Below are positions 30,273-38,863 of a stretch of 55,762 nucleotides of DNA, piece after piece. Under the pieces are notes generated by a model that was not told where the DNA came from, ran no database searches, and saw only the letters and a list, made by a program, of their open reading frames with translations. Source of the DNA: Firmicutes bacterium AM55-24TS (GTDB taxonomy: Bacteria > Bacillota > Clostridia > UBA1381); the NCBI GenBank assembly GCA_003460745.1, contig QTVU01000018.1, positions 1-55,762 on the forward strand. The letters are read 5' to 3'. Position numbers and translations under genes: made by a program. How positions within the stretch are numbered: the first letter of the stretch is position 1; every line of letters starts with the position of its first letter.

Positions 30273-30563
30273 ATGAAAAAACTTGATAGTGAATTTAGTG
30301 AATGGGACGATGTAGTCAATAAGATAAACGAAATTGTTGGTTATATAAATAAACAAGAATCCCAACTGGTAACGGTGTTATGGGTAATCAAAAACAAAGA
30401 CACGAATGAATTGATATTTAATGCAAGCGGTGGAGCTTACAAAGATAAGGAAGCGGCTTTAAATAAAATAAAAAAGTTAGGTTCTCAAAATCATTGTTTG
30501 CTTAGATATGAATTAGTTAATGAAATGCGTGTTTCAACGGATAAGAAATGGAGGAAAATATGA
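30273..30563 (+). CDS. Hypothetical protein (96 aa)
   Basis: MKKLDSEFSEWDDVVNKINE; a central LVTVLWVIKNKDTNELIFNA strand pair. AGGAG upstream. The stop overlaps the next start. Confidence 0.7.
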   Translation: MKKLDSEFSEWDDVVNKINEIVGYINKQESQLVTVLWVIKNKDTNELIFNASGGAYKDKEAALNKIKKLGSQNHCLLRYELVNEMRVSTDKKWRKI

Positions 30564-30709
30564 GTAGTTCACGAAAAATCGCAAAAATCGAGGGTTATGA
30601 GGACGAAGACATGAAGAACATCATAAAATGTCTTGAAAAACAAGGGTTTTTAGTGTCCGAATATGACGAACTTGACGACGACTATAAAATTTGGAACATT
30701 CTAAAATAG
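30560..30709 (+). CDS. Small acidic protein (49 aa)
   Basis: Translation-coupled to the previous gene (ATGA at 30560-30563), GGAGG 5 bases ahead. MSSSRKIAKIEGYEDEDMKN, then acidic EYDELDDDYK. Function unknown. Confidence 0.65.
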   Translation: MSSSRKIAKIEGYEDEDMKNIIKCLEKQGFLVSEYDELDDDYKIWNILK

Positions 30710-30757
30710 AGAAAAAAACGATGAAAGCTTAATTTCAAGACAAAGGGGGTGAGGAAA

Positions 30758-30835
30758 GTGGCGGATAGTATATTGCTTACAGTATTTATAACAATGCTCG
30801 TATTATATGTCATAAGTGAAGTTATACAAAGATGA
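30758..30835 (+). CDS. 25-residue membrane peptide
   Basis: GTG start after AAAGGGGGTGAGG: MADSILLTVFITMLVLYVIS then EVIQR, one hydrophobic span. Plausible but short. Confidence 0.45.
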   Translation: MADSILLTVFITMLVLYVISEVIQR

Positions 30836-30883
30836 TATTTTAATAATTTAGTATAAAAAGCACAATTTATGGAGGTAAATAAT

Positions 30884-31315
30884 ATGAAAGATTTTAATAA
30901 AGTGGCAATTGTTAATTTGTTTGACGATTATGCATGCGATGATTATGCAGTTGCATTGTATGATGACGAAGCAAAGCTAATATGTGATTCATGGTTGGTC
31001 GTTGTGAATGGATGGGGAAATGAAAATGCAAGGGTACTTGGAGAAATTAAACGTGTTTTTCCTATTGAAGATTGTGATAAAGAAATACTTGGACAAGTTA
31101 TTGGTGTTGTGAATATGGATGCGTATAACAAAAGACATATAGAAGAAAAAAGATTAAAAGAGACGGCAGAAAAGAAAGCTACAATTGAAAAGGAACTGGA
31201 ACAAGAAATCAATAAATACAAAACGGTTACGTATTATGAAGATATGGCAAAGAAATATCCGAATAATTCAAGGTTGCAAGATTTGGTCAATAAGTTATTA
31301 GAATTAGGAGAATAA
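30884..31315 (+). CDS. Hypothetical protein with charged coiled-coil tail (143 aa)
   Basis: ATG at 30884 follows GGAGG; an in-frame ATG at 30869 overlaps the site. The N-terminal half (KVAIVNLFDDYACDDYAVAL) is alpha/beta. Residues about 85-115 are a charged helix (EEKRLKETAEKKATIEKELE). No family recognised. Confidence 0.75.
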   Translation: MKDFNKVAIVNLFDDYACDDYAVALYDDEAKLICDSWLVVVNGWGNENARVLGEIKRVFPIEDCDKEILGQVIGVVNMDAYNKRHIEEKRLKETAEKKATIEKELEQEINKYKTVTYYEDMAKKYPNNSRLQDLVNKLLELGE

Positions 31316-31319
31316 TCAT

Positions 31320-31601
31320 ATGTGGGAAGATATTTTAGGTCAATTAACAAAGTTGTCCAAAGAGCAACTCATTTACATAATTGAACAATACCGCAAAGCA
31401 ACTCTGAGAATGAGTAATGCCCTCGTAAGAGAAAGTATGTGTTATATTCATTCAACGGATGCATGCGATATTATAAGGGATTGTATATCTGATTGTGATT
31501 TTATTCGCAATCATGAATTGGCTGCCTATGTAGATATGAAGCTTGGCAAGATTTCCGGTGAAGAATATAGAGATATAGTGTTGAGAGAAGATGCCGATTA
31601 A
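31320..31601 (+). CDS. Hypothetical helical protein (93 aa)
   Basis: MWEDILGQLTKLSKEQLIYI, predominantly helical; CYIHSTDACDIIRDCISDCD gives four clustered cysteines (about residues 42-62). It ends 100 bases before the ATPase gene. Confidence 0.72.
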   Translation: MWEDILGQLTKLSKEQLIYIIEQYRKATLRMSNALVRESMCYIHSTDACDIIRDCISDCDFIRNHELAAYVDMKLGKISGEEYRDIVLREDAD

Positions 31602-31701
31602 ATATTACTTTCAAAGGATAGAAAAGGAGAATAAACTTATAAGTCAGTATGTTAAATCACATAAGATGATTTTTCAAATATACAAAAAAAGGAGAAATAA
31701 A

Positions 31702-34275
31702 ATGAACGGATTAAACGAAAAAGAAGTTCTGAAAAGTCGAGAACAACACGGAAGTAATAAACTTCCCGAACCAAAGCTGAAAAAGTGGTATGAATTTGCC
31801 AAAGAGGCATTGAGTGAAAAAATAACACTCATATTAATTGCAATTGCAGCATTGCAGTTGGTATTGGGTATTATGGGTGTTATGGATTTATCTGACCCAA
31901 TTATGATATTAGTTGTATTAGGAATTGTAACAGCCATAGCAATAAAAACAGGCTTAGGAGTTCAAAAGTCGGCAGCAGAGTTGAGAGCTAAAACGTCATT
32001 AAGATATTGTGATGTTATTCGTGATGGCAAGGTGCAAACAATCAATAAAGATGATTTAGTTGTTGGTGATATAGTTTGTATCGGAATGGGACAAGAAATC
32101 TTTGCTGACGGTTATATCATAGAAGGAAAAGTTTCTGTTAATAATGCTGCAATTAACGGAGAAACGAAAGAATGTTTAAAAACACCTGTCGAAGGTTATA
32201 AACATGTAAAAACAACTTCAACGGATGCATATACAAATCAGAATTCTTTATTTGCCGGCACAACAGTTATGTCGGGTGAAGGTAAGATGATTGTAACTGA
32301 TGTCGGTATAAACACTGTCAACGGTGATACACTTGTTAAAATGCAAACTCTTGAATCACCAAAAACAGCACTTGATATTGCTCTCGATAATTTAAGCGAT
32401 TTTATATCTAAATGGGGTACTATTGCAGCAGTTGTTACATTCATAGTTTTGACTATTTCGGGTATTCTGCAAGTAGGTTTTGGAGCATATTTCGATGGTG
32501 GTATTTTAAATATCATTCAGAAAATCGCACAAAATTTTTCAATCGCATTGACGATTATAGTCGCTGCTGTACCAGAGGGACTACCGCTGATAGTTAAATT
32601 GGTTACAAAGCAAAATGTTAAAACGATGGAAAGGTTCAACATTTTAGCTAAGAACCCAAACAAAATACCTGAGCTTGCGTATGTTGATATAATTTGTACA
32701 GATAAGACTGGTACTTTAACTACAGGTGTTATGACGCCGAAAAAAATCATTGATATGTTCGGTAATGATATTAATAAGAATTCGGAAGTTTGGGGAGATA
32801 TTGAAAAAAATATCTGTTTGAATAATAGTGCAAAATTCGATTCTGAAAATAATATTACAGGCGGTAACTCTATTGACAGAGCAATATTAAGCCTTGTATC
32901 GTCAGAAAAATATGCTGAAATTCAAACGGAATATCCGATAAAATCTCGCCAAGCGTTTAATAGCGAATACAAATATTCAGCTTATACCACTCAAAACGGT
33001 GTTACATATTACAAAGGTGCTCCTGAAAAACTTATCAAACACTGTAATTTGAATACGGAAGATAAGGACAATCTAAACAATGATATAAAATCTATGACAA
33101 AGAATTCAATGAGATGTATAGCATTAACAAAGTCAAACGAAGATTTAAAAGAAAGTGAATTACCTGATGATATGACATTTCTCGGTATTATCGGTGTTGT
33201 TGATCCAGTAAGAGAGGAAGTTCCACAGGCAGTAAAGATGGCACATGAAGCAGGTATTCAAGTTATCGAAATCACAGGTGATTGTATTGAAACTGCCGTC
33301 GCAGTTGCTAAAGAATGTGGTATTTATAAAGATGGTGACGTTGCTCTTACAAATGATGAATTTGAAAAGATGTCAGATGAAGAAGTAAAAAACATTATTC
33401 CGTCTTTGAGAGTAATCTCAAGATGTTCACCAAATACCAAACTTCGTCTTGTGACATTAGCACAAGAAATTGGTAAGTCAGTTGCTATGACAGGTGATGG
33501 TGTAAACGATTCACCGGCACTTAAAAGAGCCGATGTAGGCTTTGGTATGCAGTCGGGCAGTGATGTAGCAAAGGAAGCATCAGATATAATCCTTACTGAC
33601 GATAACTTTGCAAGTATTGTAAAAGGTATTGAACTTGGAAGAACATTTATGCACAACATTATGATGTTTCTTGAATTTCAATTGCCTATAAATATATCTT
33701 TGTTGATATTAAGTGTTATTTATCCTATGTTGGCAACCGGAGCTTTACTTGCATCGGTACAAATTTTGATTGTAAACATTATAATGGACTCGCTTAATTC
33801 ATTGTCTTTCGGTGGCGAACCACCTAAAGAAGAATATATGACAGAAAAACCAATTAAAAAAGGCTCAGGTCTATTTATTCGAGGTGCAAAGAAACGTATT
33901 ACAATCAGTACGGTAGCATTCGTAGTTTTGTATGCGATTATAACATTTACACCAATAGCGAATATGTTTGCTACCGAAACAGAAGCCATAACAGCAAGAT
34001 TCGCTTTGTTGTGTTTCATGGCGGTATTTAACGGTTTCAATATCCGTACAGAACATATTAATCTGTTTGAGGGTATTAGCAAAAATAAATTGTTTTCTAT
34101 TATAGCAGCCGGTATAGTGGTGATGACATTTTTCTTGTGTAATATTGCTCAAAATCTCATTAAGGTTACTGCATTAGATTTAAAGCAATGGATAGTTGTC
34201 ATATTGCTATCATTTATAGTTATACCGATTGATATTGTCAGAAAATTATGTGTAAAAAGTAAAAAGCAAAATTAA
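31702..34275 (+). CDS. P-type cation ATPase, Ca2+-transporting (P2) type (857 aa)
   Basis: All landmarks are present: actuator-loop NGETKE, M4 motif AAVPEGLPLIV, phosphorylation site CTDKTGTLT with Asp334, KGAPEKL in the nucleotide domain, hinge MTGDGVNDSPALK, and M6 VNIIMDSLNSLSFGGEPP resembling the plasma-membrane Ca2+ pump pattern. About ten membrane spans are predicted. It would pump Ca2+ (or Mn2+) out of the host at the cost of ATP. ATG at 31702 follows AAAAAGGAG; a longer upstream frame lacks a site. It is followed 15 bases later by three TerD genes, whose products bind Ca2+. Full-length and apparently functional, remarkable for a phage. Confidence 0.93.
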   Translation: MNGLNEKEVLKSREQHGSNKLPEPKLKKWYEFAKEALSEKITLILIAIAALQLVLGIMGVMDLSDPIMILVVLGIVTAIAIKTGLGVQKSAAELRAKTSLRYCDVIRDGKVQTINKDDLVVGDIVCIGMGQEIFADGYIIEGKVSVNNAAINGETKECLKTPVEGYKHVKTTSTDAYTNQNSLFAGTTVMSGEGKMIVTDVGINTVNGDTLVKMQTLESPKTALDIALDNLSDFISKWGTIAAVVTFIVLTISGILQVGFGAYFDGGILNIIQKIAQNFSIALTIIVAAVPEGLPLIVKLVTKQNVKTMERFNILAKNPNKIPELAYVDIICTDKTGTLTTGVMTPKKIIDMFGNDINKNSEVWGDIEKNICLNNSAKFDSENNITGGNSIDRAILSLVSSEKYAEIQTEYPIKSRQAFNSEYKYSAYTTQNGVTYYKGAPEKLIKHCNLNTEDKDNLNNDIKSMTKNSMRCIALTKSNEDLKESELPDDMTFLGIIGVVDPVREEVPQAVKMAHEAGIQVIEITGDCIETAVAVAKECGIYKDGDVALTNDEFEKMSDEEVKNIIPSLRVISRCSPNTKLRLVTLAQEIGKSVAMTGDGVNDSPALKRADVGFGMQSGSDVAKEASDIILTDDNFASIVKGIELGRTFMHNIMMFLEFQLPINISLLILSVIYPMLATGALLASVQILIVNIIMDSLNSLSFGGEPPKEEYMTEKPIKKGSGLFIRGAKKRITISTVAFVVLYAIITFTPIANMFATETEAITARFALLCFMAVFNGFNIRTEHINLFEGISKNKLFSIIAAGIVVMTFFLCNIAQNLIKVTALDLKQWIVVILLSFIVIPIDIVRKLCVKSKKQN

Positions 34276-34290
34276 AAGGAGGATTTGTTT

Positions 34291-34869
34291 ATGTCGATTA
34301 GTTTGGTAAAAGGTCAGAAAATCGACCTTACAAAAGGTAACAGTGGGTTGAGAAAAGTTGCGTTTGGTCTTGGTTGGGACACAAATAGATACGATGGCAA
34401 TTCAGACTTCGATTTGGACGTGTCAGCTTTTCTTACAGATGACACAGGGAAAGTAACAAGTGAAAAGGATTTTGTATTCTATGGTCAACCACAACATCCA
34501 AGTGGAGCATTAATTTATTCAGGTGATAATAGAACTGGTGAGGGTGATGGTGATGACGAAACAATGATTGTTGATTTAAATAAAATCCCGTCTAATATCA
34601 TAAAAATCAGTTTCTCTGCAACAATATATGATGCAGATGAGCGTTTGCAGAATTTCGGTATGGTTGATAACTCATATATCAGAGCTTATGATGTCGACAC
34701 AAATGAGGAATTGTTTAAATATGAATTGAATGAAGATTTCTCATTGGAAACAGGAATTATTGCCGGTGAATTATATCGTAAAGATAATGAATGGCGATTT
34801 AATGCCGTTGGCAGTGGGTACGAAAATGGCTTGGCTGCTATTGGAAGAACATTTGGATTGGATATTTAA
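34291..34869 (+). CDS. TerD-family Ca2+-binding stress protein 1 (192 aa)
   Basis: ATG at 34291 (MSISLVKGQKIDLTKGN) behind AAAAGGAGG. It has the TerD signature: [36 protein letters not shown] with the acidic Ca2+-site residues, and a C-terminal GELYRKDNEWRFNAVG. TerD proteins are beta-sandwiches that bind Ca2+ and belong to the Ter stress system (tellurite, phage and colicin phenotypes). First of three tandem copies. Confidence 0.94.
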   Translation: MSISLVKGQKIDLTKGNSGLRKVAFGLGWDTNRYDGNSDFDLDVSAFLTDDTGKVTSEKDFVFYGQPQHPSGALIYSGDNRTGEGDGDDETMIVDLNKIPSNIIKISFSATIYDADERLQNFGMVDNSYIRAYDVDTNEELFKYELNEDFSLETGIIAGELYRKDNEWRFNAVGSGYENGLAAIGRTFGLDI

Positions 34870-34887
34870 AAGTAGGAGGATATACAT

Positions 34888-35475
34888 ATGTCAGTTAATT
34901 TAAGTAAGGGACAAAGAATAAATTTATCTAAGGAAGTTGAAGGACTATCAAAAATTATGGTTGGACTTGGCTGGGATGCTGCAAAACAAAGTGGTGGAAT
35001 TCTAAATCATTTATTTGGTTCTACAAGCTATAGCATTGATTGCGATGCATCTGCAATAACTATGGGAAATGGTAATAAATATAGAGCTTGTATTTATTAC
35101 GGAAATCTATCTGAAGATAATGTTTATCATCATGGTGATAATCTAACCGGCGATGGTGATGGCGATGACGAACAAATAACAGTAGATTTAGCTCATTTGT
35201 CAAGTGAGATTGAACGAATAGTTTTTGTTGTAAACATTTATAATTGTACAGAAAGAAAACAAGATTTTGGCTTGATAAAAAATGCATATATTCGACTTGT
35301 TGATGAAAGTACAGGAAAAGAGATTTGTAAGTATAATCTTTCGGATGATTATGCAGGCAAGACTGCAATGATATTCGCAGAAGTATATAGAAACAATGGC
35401 GAATGGAAGTTTAATGCCATAGGTCAAGGCACGAACGATGCCAGCATTAGTCAATTAATAAATAGATATAGATAA
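34888..35475 (+). CDS. Divergent TerD-family protein 2 (195 aa)
   Basis: Same fold (KGQRINLSKEVEGLSKIMVG, then GDNLTGDGDGDDEQI, C-terminal AEVYRNNGEWKFNAIGQG). The usual FDLD is replaced by SIDCDASAI after a longer loop (KQSGGILNHLFGSTS). Variant TerD-like paralogues with altered sites sit beside canonical ones in bacterial ter operons too. A distinct partner or ligand is likely. Confidence 0.92.
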   Translation: MSVNLSKGQRINLSKEVEGLSKIMVGLGWDAAKQSGGILNHLFGSTSYSIDCDASAITMGNGNKYRACIYYGNLSEDNVYHHGDNLTGDGDGDDEQITVDLAHLSSEIERIVFVVNIYNCTERKQDFGLIKNAYIRLVDESTGKEICKYNLSDDYAGKTAMIFAEVYRNNGEWKFNAIGQGTNDASISQLINRYR

Positions 35476-35494
35476 AAATTAGGAGGTAACTATA

Positions 35495-36076
35495 ATGGCA
35501 ATTTCATTACAAAAAGGACAAAGAGTTGATTTAACAAAGGACAGACCATCATTGAAAAATGTACTTATTGGACTAGGTTGGGATATCAACCATTATGACG
35601 GTGAGACAGATTTTGACTTGGATGCATCGGCTTTCATGACAAAAGCAAATGGTAAAGTAGGTAACGAAAACGATTTCATTTTCTATGGAAATCTTAACCA
35701 TGTATCAGGAAGTGTCCAGCATATGGGTGATAATCGTACTGGCGAAGGCGATGGAGATGATGAGGTAATTAAAGTTCAACTTGATAAAATTCCATCGGAT
35801 TACGACACAATTTCATTTACTGTTACAATTTATGAAGCTGAAAAAAGATTGCAGAATTTTGGAATGGTTGAAAATGCTTATGTACGTCTTATAGACGAAG
35901 ATACGGGTGAGGAACTTGTTCGTTTTGATTTGACGGAAGATTTCTCAACAGAAACAGCTTTAGTTGTTGCTGAGATATATAAGCGTGATGGACAGTGGAA
36001 ATTTGCAGCTATCGGAAGTGGTTATGACGGCGGTTTAAAAGCATTATGTAAAGAATACGGCATTGATGCTGAATAA
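35495..36076 (+). CDS. TerD-family Ca2+-binding stress protein 3 (193 aa)
   Basis: [55 protein letters not shown] and [16 protein letters not shown]: a canonical TerD, closer to copy 1 than copy 2. AGGAGG upstream. Ends just before a strong hairpin. Confidence 0.94.
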   Translation: MAISLQKGQRVDLTKDRPSLKNVLIGLGWDINHYDGETDFDLDASAFMTKANGKVGNENDFIFYGNLNHVSGSVQHMGDNRTGEGDGDDEVIKVQLDKIPSDYDTISFTVTIYEAEKRLQNFGMVENAYVRLIDEDTGEELVRFDLTEDFSTETALVVAEIYKRDGQWKFAAIGSGYDGGLKALCKEYGIDAE

Positions 36077-36101
36077 CAATTCTTAAACAAATTTTATACA
36101 T

Positions 36102-36133
36102 AGTCATACTCAAAGATTCTTTTGGGTATGACT
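36102..36133 (+). terminator. Stable hairpin between terD3 and the membrane coiled-coil gene
   Basis: AGTCATACTC pairs with GGGTATGACT (one wobble) across a 12-base loop. No T-run follows, so it may attenuate or protect the terD transcript rather than fully terminate it. Confidence 0.5.
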
Positions 36134-36165
36134 CAACACTAGATTTAATGGAAGGATATGATGTT

Positions 36166-36915
36166 ATGACCAACTTTATGTTTATTGTTATTGTAGCAAT
36201 TATTTTAATTACTTTAATTCTTTTCTTTACTCCATTTGGAAAACAAATTCGAGTAAAACTTAGAGGTAAAGGCGATGAAATAATGAGACAAGACGCTCAA
36301 ACACCGGAAGGTGCGAGGGATTATTACAATACTGCAATCAGAGAAAAAGAAGAATTTTATAACAAAGCATCGGCTACATATACTGAAATTTCAGGGAAAA
36401 GAAATACCGCCGAAAAAGATTTGTATCAAGCAAACAAAGATATAATGCAAGTCAATCAAAATATCAATGCTTGTCTTGATGAAAATAAAGAAAATGAAGC
36501 AATGCAATACGCTATGAAAAAAGCCACTTTGGAGAATAAAATTAAAGTTCTAAAAGAAACTATTTCTGAAATGAAAGAAGCAGAGGCACATCAAAAAGAT
36601 ATTCGAGATCAAGCAGCTGAGGAATTGCAAAAACTCAAAGAAGAAAAGGAACAGACTCTTTTCCAGATGGAAGCAGATAATCAAATTATCGAACTTCATC
36701 AAAGTATGGATAATTTGAATACAAATAGCGAAAGTGACAGAATGCTTGAACGAGTAAGGGAAGGAGCGCGTAAAACAAGAGAGCGTGCAGAAGGAAGTAG
36801 GATTGCATATGATTCAAGTGCTCAAGCAAATGACAGAAGATTAGCAAATTCCGAAAGAGAACGTAATGCACGACAAATTCTTGAGGATATGAAGAAACAG
36901 AGAGGTAACAAGTAA
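36166..36915 (+). CDS. Membrane-anchored coiled-coil protein, PspA-like (249 aa)
   Basis: One N-terminal span (FMFIVIVAIILITLILFF) is followed by a long, highly charged coiled coil (residues about 45-190) and a basic Arg-rich tail. Length and organisation resemble PspA/IM30-type or Ter-associated membrane-stress proteins, but I see no definitive motif. ATG at 36166 has GGAAGGA 8 bases ahead; a start at 36148 is possible. Its stop overlaps the next start. Confidence 0.72.
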   Translation: MTNFMFIVIVAIILITLILFFTPFGKQIRVKLRGKGDEIMRQDAQTPEGARDYYNTAIREKEEFYNKASATYTEISGKRNTAEKDLYQANKDIMQVNQNINACLDENKENEAMQYAMKKATLENKIKVLKETISEMKEAEAHQKDIRDQAAEELQKLKEEKEQTLFQMEADNQIIELHQSMDNLNTNSESDRMLERVREGARKTRERAEGSRIAYDSSAQANDRRLANSERERNARQILEDMKKQRGNK

Positions 36916-37007
36916 TGATTGTACTTAATATAGGTGTATTCTTAGTTTGTATTGCCGTAGCATTTTTTAGTGGAATGATTGTAGGACGAAAGACAAAGAA
37001 GAAATAA
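36915..37007 (+). CDS. 30-residue single-span membrane peptide
   Basis: Overlaps the previous stop (TAATG). MIVLNIGVFLVCIAVAFFSG then MIVGRKTKKK: one span with a strongly basic inner tail. Coupling suggests it is a subunit or anchor working with the coiled-coil protein. Confidence 0.6.
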   Translation: MIVLNIGVFLVCIAVAFFSGMIVGRKTKKK

Positions 37008-37020
37008 AATAATGAGACTG

Positions 37021-37040
37021 CATACGGTGAAAACCGTATG
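37021..37040 (+). other. 8-bp hairpin with GAAA tetraloop
   Basis: CATACGGT-GAAA-ACCGTATG, a very stable GNRA-capped stem downstream of the stress module and without a T-run. Likely an RNA stability or processing element, or a protein-binding hairpin. Confidence 0.5.
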
Positions 37041-37100
37041 TGGTCTTGAAAACCTGATTTCAAACAATGAGGATTTATAGAGAGTTAGGACGAAGGTAGA

Positions 37101-37388
37101 ATGAACGTAGTAGATTTAATTAATAAACTAAATGATATTGGCTATGATGAAAATACAGAATTGACATTTAGTTTTGTGGATAGAAGAACAGGAGATTGGC
37201 ATGTTGTATCACTTGATAATATTTCATATGGAGAAGAATTAACAGGGAAACCTTATGACAAAGAGTTGATTGATATTTGTGCTGATGTTGATTCTTGTGA
37301 AGAATATAAATTATCAGTATCAAAAAATGTAGTAGATGATTTAATTGAAGATATAAATGGTATTGTAAATAAATATCGTAGTTATTAA
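37101..37388 (+). CDS. Hypothetical acidic protein (95 aa)
   Basis: MNVVDLINKLNDIGYDENTE followed by a beta segment (LTFSFVDRRTGDWHVVSL). Its N-terminus resembles small 'LIxxLxxIGYDENTELTF' phage proteins. Function unknown. Confidence 0.7.
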   Translation: MNVVDLINKLNDIGYDENTELTFSFVDRRTGDWHVVSLDNISYGEELTGKPYDKELIDICADVDSCEEYKLSVSKNVVDDLIEDINGIVNKYRSY

Positions 37389-37430
37389 ATTTTCGACTTA
37401 CAAGAAAATACTAATGAGTAGGAGGAATTT

Positions 37431-38237
37431 ATGAAAGGTTACGTTATTGAAAAAGAATTTGAACATAAAGGTTTAAAATGTGTTGTGTTGCTTTTAGCAA
37501 TAGGACATAGATGTGGCTATGTAGGAGTACCGAAAGAACATCCTTTATACAATGTGGATGAGATGAATTGTCTGTCAGATTTTTCTTGTCATGGAGGTCT
37601 TACATATTCCGGAGGAGGAGAGAATTCTTCGTATCCTATTAGTAGTGATTTGTGGTGGTTTGGATTTGACTGTGCTCATTGTGCAGATGAACCGGATTGG
37701 AATTCTACATTAAAAGCCTTCCCAGAACAATACAAGCAAATATATCAACAAAAAATGATAGGTAAGATGTTTCATTCGGAAGGGAAAATCCGCACGACAG
37801 AATACGTAGAAAATGAATGCACGGCACTTGCGGAACAATTGGCTAATTATGAAGGCTATAAAACTTCATCTGATGAACAAGAAGGCGTTGTAAAACAATA
37901 TTACAATGAGAATAAAGATACGGTTGAACGATATTATAATGAGAATAACGAGCTGGGTGTATTATACAGCCCTGATTATGGGTCTGGGTGGAGCTCTTGG
38001 AACAGTCCGGAATTAGCATACGATAAAAGAATTGTAGAATATTGGTTAAATAAACATCCTAATGCTCAAAAGATGAAAATGCATCTTGAAAGAATTGGAT
38101 ACCACGATGTTTGGATGGGCGGTTATAATGATTTAAAAATTGCTTGGATTCCAAAAGGTACAATGTTTTATATTCATGAGTATGATGGCTCAGAAAGTAT
38201 TGAAACACCCAAAAGTTGTGGAATGATGATGGCATAA
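37431..38237 (+). CDS. Phage protein with a GHRCGYVGV domain (268 aa)
   Basis: Residues 18-80 (VLLLAIGHRCGYVGVPKEHP, CHGGLTYSGGG, YPISSDLWWFGFDCAH) belong to an uncharacterised domain that is common in Firmicutes and other phages. A charged, repetitive linker (YYNENKDTVERYYNENNELG) divides it from a C-terminal domain. AGGAGG site. Function unknown; the many Cys and His suggest metal binding. Confidence 0.78.
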   Translation: MKGYVIEKEFEHKGLKCVVLLLAIGHRCGYVGVPKEHPLYNVDEMNCLSDFSCHGGLTYSGGGENSSYPISSDLWWFGFDCAHCADEPDWNSTLKAFPEQYKQIYQQKMIGKMFHSEGKIRTTEYVENECTALAEQLANYEGYKTSSDEQEGVVKQYYNENKDTVERYYNENNELGVLYSPDYGSGWSSWNSPELAYDKRIVEYWLNKHPNAQKMKMHLERIGYHDVWMGGYNDLKIAWIPKGTMFYIHEYDGSESIETPKSCGMMMA

Positions 38238-38261
38238 GATTGATAGGTAGGAGGAATTATT

Positions 38262-38633
38262 ATGAGTTTGTTATGTGATAGAGCGAAAAACAAATTGGAC
38301 AAAAGTAAAAGAAAATATAAAGAATGTCCGCAATCAAAATTTCCGGATCGAGAAGCAGAATTGTTTTGTGAAAATTGTGGACACTCTTTAGGGAAAAAAG
38401 ATGTTTTAATTATTGATTTGGAAACAGTGAAGTATTGTTCAAAATGTATTGAAAAATATATAAAAGAGACACCGTTTGATATTCCTGATGGTACGGTGGT
38501 TAAAGACTTTGGTGATTCTGTTTATTTAAAATATAAAAGTGGTGGTTATATAGAACAAACAGTTCTGAAGGATTGTTATTTTAACACAAAAGGCAGATAC
38601 ATTAAAGTAAAAGGCAAAAGAGTATATATTTAA
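38262..38633 (+). CDS. Zinc-finger protein (123 aa)
   Basis: FCENCGHSLGKKDVLIIDLE and YCSKCIEKYI give a CxxC-x(~20)-CxxC zinc finger around residues 38-68, followed by a beta-rich tail. AGGAGG upstream. Likely a nucleic-acid-binding or scaffolding protein. Confidence 0.75.
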   Translation: MSLLCDRAKNKLDKSKRKYKECPQSKFPDREAELFCENCGHSLGKKDVLIIDLETVKYCSKCIEKYIKETPFDIPDGTVVKDFGDSVYLKYKSGGYIEQTVLKDCYFNTKGRYIKVKGKRVYI

Positions 38634-38863
38634 GTTTGAAATTTTGCTTTCATTTTGATTTTTAAATAGAGAATAATTTCATGTAGTATTTACTACGTCT
38701 TTGGGCTATTCGCCCGATATTTCAAATAAAATTTAATTACAAAATATTATTTTTTTATGTGGTTGCAAACACTGAAGGAATAAACGCAAAAATAAACATA
38801 GAAAGGATAAAACAGTAAACACCGGTTATAAATGATTGTACAATCTCTGTATGGTAAATAAAT
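38634..38863 (+). other. Leader region before the methyltransferase
   Basis: About 230 bases without a supported gene. It holds GTAGT-ATTT-ACTAC (38683-38696) and GGGC-TATTC-GCCC (38703-38715). The second is not followed by a T-run. No clear promoter consensus. Confidence 0.4.

Noticed and set aside
31591..31701. Longer N-terminus of the P-type ATPase
   Set aside because: The extension has no ribosome site of its own and overlaps the previous gene; AAAAAGGAG serves the ATG at 31702, and the ATPase family normally starts there.
33324..34152. Leftward frames inside the P-type ATPase gene
   Set aside because: Antisense to conserved ATPase motifs; no start signals.
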